This document shows positions 27,501 through 39,500 of a stretch of DNA of 64,000 bases, piece by piece. The notes under the pieces were generated by a model. It saw only the letters and a list, made by a program, of their open reading frames with translations, did not search any database and was not told the DNA's origin. How positions within the stretch are numbered: the stretch's first letter is position 1; each line of letters opens with the position of its first letter. Source of the DNA: Sthenelais limicola (Eukaryota > Annelida > Polychaeta > Phyllodocida > Sigalionidae); the NCBI GenBank assembly GCA_942159475.1, contig OW804096.1, positions 135,343,625 through 135,407,624 on the forward strand, in the 5' to 3' direction. A program made the position numbers and the translations under genes.

Positions 27501-30500
27501 CAGATAGGTCTTATGAATACATGGATCAAATTTCAGGATATTGTATTAAATATACTCATGCATTCCTAAGATCATCCTATGGAATACATTTACCTACTTT
27601 ACCAGTAATTGTTCACCCAACAATATTGAAAACTTTTTTTTTCAGAAATAAAAATATCAAACTTGAAATATAGAAATACTTATTTAATGTCCTTAATGTT
27701 TACTATCATTGGAATCACCTTGATCTCCTCTTTTTAAATATAATGGTATCTCAAAATCGTTTTTTTGCGACTTATGACTCATTTTCCTGAAACACATCAC
27801 ATATCTTTACAGGTTAACTGAACTCTGGAATGATCTACCTAGAGAACCCAGAGACATAAAAACTAGATAAGGTTTTAGGAGTTATTTGAAGAATGTATAC
27901 CCTCAGGAATTTGATCTTTATCTGTTAAATGAAAATGTGTAACTACATTGTGAATATAGGGAAAAGGGGGGATGTAAACAGACATGTAGGATCTGTAAGA
28001 CTTAAGGTCGACTTATATCGTCTGGGGAGGGAATGAATGATTGTATATTGTTGAAATATTGTTATGTTGCTTTTATGCTATGTCGGCTTAATGTAAAAAA
28101 TTTGTGTGAATGTATGTGAATTTATAATAGCATACCACCGATCGTTTAACTTTAACTCTATCGGAAGACTATCTTAACATGTTCTTTAAGAGTAAAGTCC
28201 ACTAGTGAAGGATGAAAATAATAACATTTAAATTGGACACTTGACTTGGAAAACCAAGCTGAACATTTATTACTTGAAAATCAAGTAAACGTAACGAAAG
28301 AACAATGACAATTTATATTCTAGAATTAATGGATCCTACGGAAGATCTGCTCCGCAGAGTAATCTTTTCCTATTTGGTAATGACGATTGATACATGATTC
28401 AATGTAAGCTGAAACTGAATAAAAGTCGGAAAGTTGCTCTTTTATGGCAAACCTACTGCAATAAAAGTGTTCTAATCTAATCTAACGCAAATGGAGGAGT
28501 GTCAGATGTGTTGCCACGTTCTCTGGGAACTGTTGTTTCTGTATGGATATTTGTTGCACCAAATTAGTGGGCAACAACAAAATTTGTTGGCGCCGTTTTT
28601 CTCTCTAGTGGAGTCAACCCATAACCTAACCACTGATATAATATTTGTATTAGCTTTTTGTATTTACTTAACCATGTTCTTTCACGAGGCAAAGTGTAAA
28701 AAAAATGTTATATTCTGTTTATTTTGAACAGTTGAACAGTGGTTTATACTTTAAACTGCTTTTCATGAATAATTTGTTTTTGTTACAAACCTCTCCCACA
28801 GTGGAATGACTAGTGGGAGGTGGTTACAGGCCTATAACCACATGTATCACAAACACCCCCTGTGGGGCAGAAAAGCTTTCACTCTGATTACTGGTCACAT
28901 GACCAGCATCACGTGACCAATCAGACTGGCAAGTGCCCCCTAGGGAGTAAAACAATCACTATATAAGCCATCTGGCGGCAGGGGTTAGAGTTAGTGGGGC
29001 AGAGGAGGGATAAGGCGAACAAGGCTGAGGTGGGTATCTGGGGGGTAGAGAGGGGGAGACAGGTGAATGGGGGTGAGAGGGGACTGAGGGAGTGACAGGT
29101 TAAGGGGGACGACAGAGGGGAATGGGGGAGAGAGAGGATTGAGGGAGAGAAAGGGGAATGGGGGAGAGAGAGGGGAATGGGGGAGAGAGAGGGGAATGGG
29201 AGGGGGGAGAGAGGATTGAGGGAGAGAAAGGGGAATGGGGGAGAGAGAGGGGAATGGGGGAGAGAGAGGGGAATGAGGGAGAGAAAGGGGAATGGGGGGA
29301 GAGAGAGGTGAATGAGGGAAAGAGAGGGTAATGGGGGAGAGAGAGGGGAATAAGGGAGAGAAAGGGGAATGAGGGAGAGAAAGGGGAATGGGGGAGAGAG
29401 AGGAATGAGGGAGAGAGAGGGAAATGAGAGAGAGAGAGGGAATGGGGGAGAGAGAGGCGAATTGGGGAGAGAGAGAGGAATGAGGGAGAGAGAGTGGAAT
29501 GAGGGAGAGAGAGGGGAATGGGGGAGAGAGAGAGGAATGAGGGAGAGAGAGGGGAAATGAGGGAGAGAGAGGGAATGGGGAAGAGAGAGGGGAATGAGGG
29601 AGAAAGAGAGGAATGAGGGAGAGAGAGTGGAATGAGGGAGAGAGAGGGGAATGGGGGAGAGATAGAGGAATGAGGGAGAGAGAGGGAAATGAGGGAGAGA
29701 GAGGGAATGGGGGAGAGAGAGGCGAATGGGGGAGAGAGAGAGGAATGAGGGAGAGAGAGGGAAATGAGAGAGAGAGAGGGAATGGGGGAGAGAGAGGCGA
29801 ATGGGGGAGAGAGAGAGGAATGAGGGAGAGAGAGTGGAATGAGGGAGAGAGAGGGGAATGGTGAAGAGAGAGGGGAAGGAGGGAGAGAGAGGGGAATGAG
29901 GGAGAGAGAGGGGAATGAGGGAGAGAGAGTGGAATGGGGGAGAGAAAGGGGAATGGGGAGAGAGAGGAATGAGGGAGAGAGAGTGGAATGAGGGAGAGAG
30001 AGGGGAATGATGAAGAGAGAGGGGAAGGAGGGAGAGAGAGGGGAATGAGGGAGAGAGAGGGGAATGAGGGAGAGAGAGGGGAATGAGGGAGAGAGAGGGG
30101 AATGAGGGAGAGAGAGGGGAATGAGGGAGAGAGAGTGGAATGGGGGAGAGAAAGGGGAATGGGGAGAGAGAGGGGAATGAGGGAGAGAGAGTGGAATGAG
30201 GGAGAGAGAGGGGAATGGTGGAGAGAGAGGGGAATAAGGGTGAGAGAGTGGAATGGTGGAGAGAGAGGGGAATGGTGGAGAGAGAGGGGAATGGTTGAGA
30301 GAGAGGGGAATGATGGAGAGAGAGGGGAATGAGGGAGAGAGAGGGGAATGAGGGTGAGAGAGGGGAATGGTGGAGAAAGAGGGGAATGAGGGGGAGAGAG
30401 GGGAATGAGGGAGAGAGAGTGGAATGAGGGAGAGAGAGGCGAATGAGGGAGAGAGAGGCGAATGGGGGGGAGAGAGAGGAATGAGGGAGAGAGAGTGGAA

Positions 30501-33500
30501 TGAGGGAGAGAGAGGGGAATGGGGAGAGAGAGGGGAATGGGGGGGAGAGAGAGGGGAAGGAGGGGGAGAGAGGGGAATGGTGGAGAGAGAGGGGAATGAG
30601 GGAGAGAGAGGGGAATGAGGGAGAGAGAGGGGAATGGGGGGGAGAGAGAGGGGAAGGAGGGGGAGAGAGGGGGAATGAGGGGGAGAGAGGGGAATGAGGG
30701 GGAGAGAGGGGAATGGGGGAGAGAGATGGACGGAGAGACAAGGCTGGGAAGAGGGAAATGAAAGAGAAAGAGAGAGAGGAACGGGAAGAGAGGGAATTCA
30801 GGAAAGAGGGGGATAGGGGAGAGAGATGGAGATTGGGGACAAAGAGAGGAATGGGGGAAGAGCAGGAAGGCAAGAGATATGGGGATCAGGGAGAGGGATG
30901 GGTTTGTGGGAGAGGGACAAATGGGGCAGAGAGGGGGAATGGATCTGTGTAGTTACATACATGGGTCAGATTTTCACAAAATGTACAATTCACCTTCACC
31001 AAACCTCTCAAAAAACCCACATTTAAGACCAAAAATAGCTTCAAAACAGAACATAACAGAACTGATACTTTAAATCAATGCGATACCAAATATATATATA
31101 TATTCACATATACCCGATATTCTTCAATTTTTTCAGCCTAATTTAGGAGGATGTCCTAAAAATGTAGAGCTGCCAATGAGAGCTGTACATTTTCTGAAGA
31201 TCTGACCCACATTATGGTTAATGAACTAATGTAAAACATTTACATCTCATCTACTGTGTGCCAATGCCTCCCTAATCAGTTCTATATGGGTCAGATTTTC
31301 AGAAAATGTACAATCGGCAGCTGTCCACATTTAGCCAATTCTGCTAAATTAGGCTGCAATTTGATCAATATTAGGTAAAATTTGAGTATATTCAGCATTG
31401 CATTGATTCTAGCAATCTGTTTGGTTAGGTTGAACTGTATTTTGAACTTTATTTTCGTCTGAAATTCGGGTTATTTGAGAGGACTGGGGAAGGTGAATTG
31501 TACATTTTCTGAAAATCTGACCCATATATTCTGCTGCTGCTGTTGATATTCACATTGTGTTTGTCAGTGTCTGTCCTAGTTCTGCTTTATCAACCAATCA
31601 AAACAGGCCTAATTAGGTCATTGCGTATTGCCCCCTGGTGGTATGACTTGTGGCAGTGACCTGCATGCCAATATCCAGGCTCAATGCCTTGATCAGGCTG
31701 AAATACAGCCCGAAACAGCGGGAGGGGCAGATCTTCAGAAAATGTACAATTGGCCTTCACCAATCCTCTCAAATAACCCTAATTTACAAGTAAAATCAGG
31801 TTCAAAATATAGTTCAACATAACCAGACAGATTTATTGAATGAATACAATACAGAAAATACTCAGATATACTCAGTATTTATCAATTTTCATTCTAATTT
31901 AGCAGAGGTTGAGAGATGTGTACAACTGTAGAAACAGAAGGAGGAGCAGATCCTCAGAAACTGTACAATCGGCAGCTAATCACATTTGCTAAATTCAGTA
32001 AGGATAAAGCTGAAAAATGATAAACACCGGGTATATTTGGTATTGCAATGATTTAAAGAATCTTTTAATTTATGTTGAACTGTAATTTGAACCATGATTT
32101 TGTCTTAAATTTGGATTATTCAAGAGGATTAGTGAAGGAGAATCGTATATTTTCTGAATATTTCACACATAAGGTTAGATAGAGGCAGGGACAGCAGGAG
32201 GAGGTGAGGGAGAGACTGAGGAGTAAGGATACGCCGGGCGGTGGCTGGCCGGGGTGGGACGTCTGTACCAACTTAATGAGTCTGTGTAGTAGTGTGGTAT
32301 CCTAGCGGTACAAGGTCCAGTAATGAGGGGACACTGTCCAGTAGCACCACTGGACATGGGTCAGTCTGTGTGTATGAGGAGGAGGGGTCAGGAGTGGTGG
32401 TATGGGGTGCAGGAGTGGTGGTATGGGGTGCAGGAGTGGTGGTATGGGGGGCAGGAGTGGTGGTAGGGGGTGCAGGAGTGGTGGTATGGGCGCAGGAGTG
32501 GTGGTATGGGGTGCAGGAGTGGTGGTATGGGGTGCAGGAGTGGTGGTATGGGGTGCAGGAGTGGTGGTATGGGGTGCAGGAGTGGTGGTATGGGGTGCAG
32601 GAGTGGTGGTATGGGGGGCAGGAGTGGTGGTATGGGGTGCAGGAGTGGTGGTATGGGGGGCAGGAGTGGTGGTATGGAGTGCAGGAGTGGTGGTATGGGG
32701 GGCAGGAGTGGTGGTATGGGGTGCAGGAGTGGTGGTATGGGGGCAGGAGTGGTGGTATGGGGGGGGGGCAGGAGTGGTGGAATGGGGTGCAGGAGTGGTG
32801 GTATGGGGTGCAGGAGTGGTGGTATGGGGGGCAGGAGTGGTGGTACGGGGGGCAGGAGTGGTGGTAGGGGGTGCAGGAGTGGTGGTATGGGGGGCAGGAG
32901 TGGTGGTATGGGGTGCAGGAGTGGTGGTATGGGGTGCAGGAGTGGTGGTATGGGGTGCAGGAGTGGTGGTATGGGGAAGGCAGAAGTGGGGGTAGGGGGG
33001 AGGGAAGAGTGGAACAAGTCACAAGTTGCAAAAAGTACTATCATATATGAAAAGATAAGACCAAGAAAAATATGTTTACAATTTGTGTTAATGGTTGATC
33101 ACAATCAAATACTCCTTGGGATAAGCTCAGACACACATGGACATATTCAATACACAGTCGCAATGGCACCACTCTATGTTTCCCCTCACATTACTTGATG
33201 CGTTCATTTCCATGTAAGATGAGATAAGATAAGATAAGATGTTTTTTATTTGTCATAATCGAAGAGTACATAGTGGGTACAGTCGAGTAGTAATAAAAGA
33301 GACAAATTGGTCGACACACCTTTATGATACTGCAAGGTACCATCTCTTTCGGCAGTTACCACAAATTTGGAATAGTTTTAGAGTGACTAACCTAGGATGA
33401 CTTAGTGAAGTGACTACGCAGGTGGGTAGAATTAATAAGTAAATTACTTACTTTCCTGAGACAAGCAGTACAGCTTGAATTTACATGTATAGGTATTCAA

Positions 33501-36500
33501 GGAATATATAAACAAAAACTGTATAAGACATTGTGTCTGTAGGCGTTCATGCAGTACAGTACGAGACATATAATGATAATAAAACTTTTGCATGTAGCAT
33601 TATGTAGGTTACAAGTATATAACAATGGAATATTTATAACGCACATAATCATATATAGTAGATAAAGTGCCTGGTCTTAGATGACCCATGTACTTGGGCG
33701 ATCCAAAAATGTATGAAAGGCAGTACAAGTAGAGAGTAGATGTAATATCAAATAGAGTACAGAATTACATATATTCGATCCAGGTCCTGTACACAGATAA
33801 CCCAAGTGCATGGGTGAACAACAATATAAGTTTCATTAGTACATAAGTACATGAGTGAACCGATAATATGAGCTAATGAGATTCAATGGTTTGTTATACT
33901 ATTATTTTAAATACCTTATAAATTCGGGCATGTTGTAAGGGAAGGAATAGTTCTATTCCAAGTTTTAATACATGCACAATGAATGACACACATAAATAAT
34001 GTTTTCACTAGTATTCAATTAGACGGGAGATCCATATTCAAGCCAAACCAGATCTCCTACGGGCCCGGATCAGTGACAGTACATCTCTTCGAAATTCTTT
34101 TTTGATTTCAATATTTTGCAGATTTCCCTTTAAATCGTTCCATGCTTTGCGGGCCTTATAAAGGAAACTGTTCCGATATAGGGCTGATTTAGGGTGGATC
34201 ATTTTGAGGATTTTTCTGTTTTCGTAATGGCTCCTCGTGGGTAGGCGTCATAGGTCTAGGTTTGATTCAGACCTTGCGAGATGGTGTGCGCATTCTAGTA
34301 TATGGACCTCCCTTCTCATTTCATTCAATAAAATATTCAATTTTTGGAATTCTTTCTTGACACATTGTTTCTTACTAACATTCAGAGCTGCTCTCACAGA
34401 TGCATTCAGGAGAGATTGCAGTCTTTTTAATTGGTATTTATTTGAACTAGAATAGAACACGTCCCCTCGGTCTATTAAGGGGATGATCAGAGTTTTGATG
34501 ATATCCAATTTCACTTTTTGGGGGAGCATATACCGGGCGTTACCCAAGAGTCTGACCTTCCATCTGACATTGTTGATAACTTTAGTCACCTGACTCCCAA
34601 ATGACAAATGTTGGTCAATTGAAAGGCCTAAGTAGTTATATTCTTCAACTCTGAGTATAGGTTCTTTACCCATGGTAAGATTGTGATTACCAGTTTCAGT
34701 TCCTGATTTTTTTCTCTGGGTGTTTTTGAAAGTTATATATTTAGTCTTAGAGACATTCATAGAAATTTTGTTTGATTTGCACCAAGTGTCAATCAAGTTT
34801 AGATCGTTTTGAAGGTGATTGGAGTTTTGTTCCACAGGTTTTTCACTAATGAATAACACTGTGTCATCAACGTAGTGCTGAATCGTTGAATTTTGGACAA
34901 CTTGGTGCATATCATTTATGTAAATTGTGAAGAGAATCGGTCCTAAAATTGTTCCTTGGGGTACGCCGAATGTAACCTTACCTTGGGTCGATTTTGAACC
35001 ATTAACTCTTACACTTTGGGTTCTTCCAGATAGATAGTTTGCAAACCATGTATTTTCATGGTTGCAAATGCCAATTCTAGCAGCCAATAGCAGGGTAATG
35101 GATCCCAGGCTTTGAGGGCTCTTGTGGAAACACATCTGAGAAATATGCTTATTTGCGACTTGTGACTCATTGTTGCAGTGACACATGCCATATATCAGCC
35201 AAGTCATAAAGTATAATGTGGGTGTATGAGGCATGAGACCTCTCCACCCTCTCCACCCGCGCCAGCACCAGCCCCATACACAGCTGTGGCCACCATTGTC
35301 TCACTAGGCATCATTTAACTTTAGTGTATACTGGCTTACAGGGTAGTCTCCACAAAATGTACAATTCACCTTCACCAATCCCCTCAAATAACCCAAATTT
35401 AAGAAAAAATCAGGTTCAAATACAGTTTAACATAACCAGACAGATTGCTAGAATGAATACAATACAGAATATACTCAGATATACCTAGTATTTATCATTT
35501 TTCATTATTATTTAGCAGAATTTGAGAGATATGTAGAACTGTAGATTGTGCATTTTTTGAAAATCTGACCCCACAGGCAAATGCTACAGGGCTTGATACG
35601 ATCCTGCAGGATGTATGGTGGAAAATATTACTTTACTGAGAAAAAGTAATCGTTGTAAATGGGGGCCGGGGTTCATTCCTAACTACAATGTTTTATCTAT
35701 AGTCTAGCGCCCCTTTCATTTGTGATGTGTTTCATGAAAATGAGTCATAAGTCGCAAAATTGATATTTTTTTTAAGTACTTTATTTACAGGATCTCCTTA
35801 TACCAATGTTCTCATTTTCGGGTTATTTAATGCTCCAAGTCGTATGAATATGTGTACCAAATTTCAAGACCGTGTATTAGATATATCTATACATTTCTAA
35901 GCTCACCTTATAGATTAAATTCAGCTACTTCACTAATAATTGTCCACCCAGAGATATTGAAAACTTATTTTTCAAAATTAAAAATATCAAACTTAAAATA
36001 TAGAAATATTTGTTAGATGTCCTACTGTTTACTATCATTGTAATCCGCTTGAGCTCATCTTTTCAAATATGATGATATCTCAAAATCTATTTTTTGCGAC
36101 TTGTGACTCATTTTCACCTCACATTTAATTAAAGGGAAGGGGGAAGATGGAAGGTCGGAAAAAGGCCACATGCGATAGTTATTTAAGTGTCCTTAAACGT
36201 CGCCTACCCGATCTCTTAATGGAATGAGGTAAAAGAAATACAAAGGATTAAATCAGGGCAACTTTCAAAAAAAATTGAGGCCCATTCAGTTGTTTTTTAT
36301 GAGGATGTGAACTGATTAACGGGGACTAATGGAATGCCTTCTTCCACACCTGATCATCAGAGAATAATCCCCGCACTATAATTACACTGCCATAAACTAT
36401 ATATCTGATTTTGTCAGACATTCAGCATTAAGTCCCTGGGATTTTCAAAATCGTGTGAAGTCCTTTAAACAATTGACTTTTTGGTACAATATTTGTGTTA

Positions 36501-39500
36501 GGAAGAGGGGAAAGAGGAGGAAGGAACGGATTATATTATATTATATTATATTTCTATACCATGTATATAGCCATACGGTGCCATCTCACACCAAGCAGAA
36601 CTTGGTCACTAGTGACATACCGTCCCTATTTACCTTCATTAAATATATATTGAAACTTTAAAAGTTTATCTCTTATATTATTTACATTCTTTCTTAAACA
36701 GATTATTATATTTCAAAGTTTTTGCTCGGACCAACGAGATGGTAACGTCTGGGAGAACTGGATCTGATCTAGATGACTGTATACCAATTTGTCTCTTTAA
36801 TATGTATTATTATTATTATTATCCTTATGTAATGTGAGTTCGATAAATAAAGTAGTATCTTATCTTATCTTATCTTAACAGGGGTATGTACATTTTCTGA
36901 AAATCTGACCCAAATGTTGCTCAGATCATGAGTACACTGACTGCCATACACACTACAGTCACCACCTCTATAACGTATATGGGTCAGATTTTCAGAAAAT
37001 GTACAATCGGCAGCTGTCCACATTTAGCCAATTCTGCTAAATTAGGCTGCAATTTGATCAATATTAGGTAGATTCGAGTATATTCGGCATTGCATTGATT
37101 CTAGCAATCAGTTTGGTTAGGTTAAACTGTATTTTGAACTTTATTTTCGTCAGAAATTTGGGTTATTTCAGAAGATTGGCGAAGTTGAATTGTACATTTT
37201 CTGAAAGTCTGACCCATATCTCTTTCTTCCCCTCTCTATCTCTCTTCCCCTCTCCATCTCTCTTCCCCTCTCCATCTCTCTTCCCCTCTCCATCTCTCTT
37301 CCCCTCTCCATCTCTCTTCCCCTCTCCATCTCTCTTCCCCTCTGCATCTCTCTCCCCCTCTATATCTCTCTTCCCCTCTCTATCTCTCTTCCCCTCTCCA
37401 TCTTTCTTCCCCTCTCCATCTCTCTTCCCCTCTCCATCTCTCTTCCCCTCTCCATCTCTCTTCCCCTCTCCATCTCTCTTCCCCTCTCTATCTCTCTTCC
37501 TCTTTCTATCTCTCTTCCCCTCTCTACCTCTCTTCCCCTCTCTATCTCTCTCCCCCTCTCTATCTCTCTCCCCCTCTCTACCTCTCTCCCCCTCTCTACC
37601 TCTCTTCCCCTCTCTATCTCTCTTCCCCTCTCCATCTCTCTTCCCCTCTCCATCTCTCTTCCCCTCTCCATCTCTCTCCCCCTCTCTATGTCTCTTCCCC
37701 TCTCTATCTCTCTTCCCCTCTCCATCTCTCTTCCCCTCTCCATCTCTCTTCCCCTCTCCATCTCTCTTCCCCTCTGCATCTCTCTCCCCCTCTATATCTC
37801 TCTTCCCCTCTCTATCTCTCTTCCCCTCTCCATCTCTCTTCCCCTCTCCATCTCTCTTCCCCTCTCCATCTCTCTCCCCCTCTATATCTCTCTTCCCCTC
37901 TCTATCTCTCTTCCCCTCTCCATCTCTCTTCCCCTCTCCATCTCTCTTCCCCTCTCCATCTCTCTTCCCCTCTCCATCTCTCTTCCCCTCTGCATCTCTC
38001 TCCCCCTCTATATCTCTCTTCCCCTCTCTATCTCTCTTCCCCTCTCCATCTCTCTTCCCCTCTCCATCTCTCTTCCCCTCTCCATCTCTCTTCCCCTCTC
38101 CATCTCTCTTCCCCTCTCCATCTCTCTCCCCCTCTATATCTCTCTTCCTCTTTCTATCTCTCTTCCCCTCTCCATCTCTCTCCCCCTCTCTATCTCTCTT
38201 CCCCTCTCTATCTCTCTTCCCCTCTCCATCTCTCTTCCCCTCTCCATCTCTCTTCCCCTCTCCATCTCTCTTCCCCTCTCCATCTCTCTCCCCCTCTATA
38301 TCTCTCTTCCCCTCTCTATCTCTCTTCCCCTCTCCATCTCTCTTCCCCTCCCTACCTCTCTTCCCCTCTCCATCTCTCTTCCCCTCTCCATCTCTCTTCC
38401 CCTCTCCATCTCTCTTCCCCTCTCCATCTCTCTTCCCGTCTCCATCTCTCTTCCCCTCTCCATCTCTCTTCCCCTCTCCATCTCTCTTCCCCTCTCTACC
38501 TCTCTTCCCCTCTCCATCTCTCTTCCCCTCTCTACCTCTCTTCCCCTCTCCATCTCTCTTCCCCTCTCCATCTCTCTTCCCCTCTCTATCTCTGTTCCTC
38601 TTTCTATCTCTCTTCCCCTCTCCATCTCTCTTCCCCTCTCCATCTCTCTTCCCCTCTCTATCTCTCTTCCCCTCTCCATCTCTCTTCCCCTCTCCATCTC
38701 TCTTCCCCTCTCCATCTCTCTTCCCCTCTCCATCTCTCTTCCCCTCTCCATCTCTCTTCCCCTCTCCATCTCTCTTCCCCTCTCTACCTCTCTTCCCCTC
38801 TCCATCTCTCTTCCCCTCTCTATCTCTCTCCCCCTCTCTATCTCTCTTCCCCTCTCTATCTCTCTCCCCCTTTCTATCTCTCTTCCCCTCTCCATCTCTC
38901 TTCCCCTCTCTATCTCTCTTCCTCTTTCTATCTCTCTTCCCCTCTCTACCTCTCTTCCCCTCTCCATCTCTCTTCCCCTCTCTATCTCTCTTCCCCTCTC
39001 TATCTCTCTCCCCCTCTATATCTCTCTTCCCCTCTCTATCTCTCTTCCCCTCTCCATCTCTCTTCCCCTCTCCATCTCTCTTCCCCTCTCCATCTCTCTT
39101 CCCCTCTCCATCTCTCTTCCCCTCTCTATCTCTCTTCCCCTCTCCATCTCTCTTCCCCTCTCCATCTCTCTTCCCCTCTCTATCTCTCTTCCCCTCTCCA
39201 TCTCTCTTCCCCTCTCTATCTCTCTTCCCCTCTCTATCTCTCTCCCCCTCTCTATCTCTCTTCCCCTCTCTATCTCTCTCCCCCTTTCTATCTCTCTTCC
39301 CCTCTCCATCTCTCTTCCCCTCTCTATCTCTCTTCCTCTTTCTATCTCTCTTCCCCTCTCTACCTCTCTTCCCCTCTCCATCTCTCTTCCCCTCTCTATC
39401 TCTCTTCCCCTCTCTATCTCTCTCCCCCTCTATATCTCTCTTCCCCTCTCTATCTCTCTTCCCCTCTCCATCTCTCTTCCCCTCTCCATCTCTCTTCCCC

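Larger units (their letters stand above)
24343..28485 (+). mobile_element. Broken non-LTR retrotransposon (CR1/L2-like), endonuclease plus reverse transcriptase
   Basis: A decayed element whose pieces follow the order of a single-ORF EN-RT retrotransposon. The 5' limit is uncertain (24160-24342 may belong). After the RT come a B-family MITE, a 3' UTR, AATAAAA at 28460 and a short (TCTAA)n tail ending at 28485. No RNase H is seen. The presence of EN, FADD and a pentanucleotide tail suggests the CR1/L2/Daphne group; the clade is not resolved. Confidence 0.85.

Noticed and set aside
28921..30873. 650-codon minus-strand frame
   Set aside because: Product of the purine-rich minisatellite.
32175..32357. 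Minus-strand frame with VPTSHPG-like text considered as an exon
   Set aside because: No domain motif and no phase-compatible splice borders; lies at the edge of a repeat.
32273..33198. Several overlapping 190-250 codon frames
   Set aside because: 21-bp minisatellite, open in multiple frames on both strands.
35235..35335. Possible missing SRCR exon on the minus strand ([20 protein letters not shown])
   Set aside because: No SRCR signature; 21583-21671 fits phase, motif and splice sites far better.
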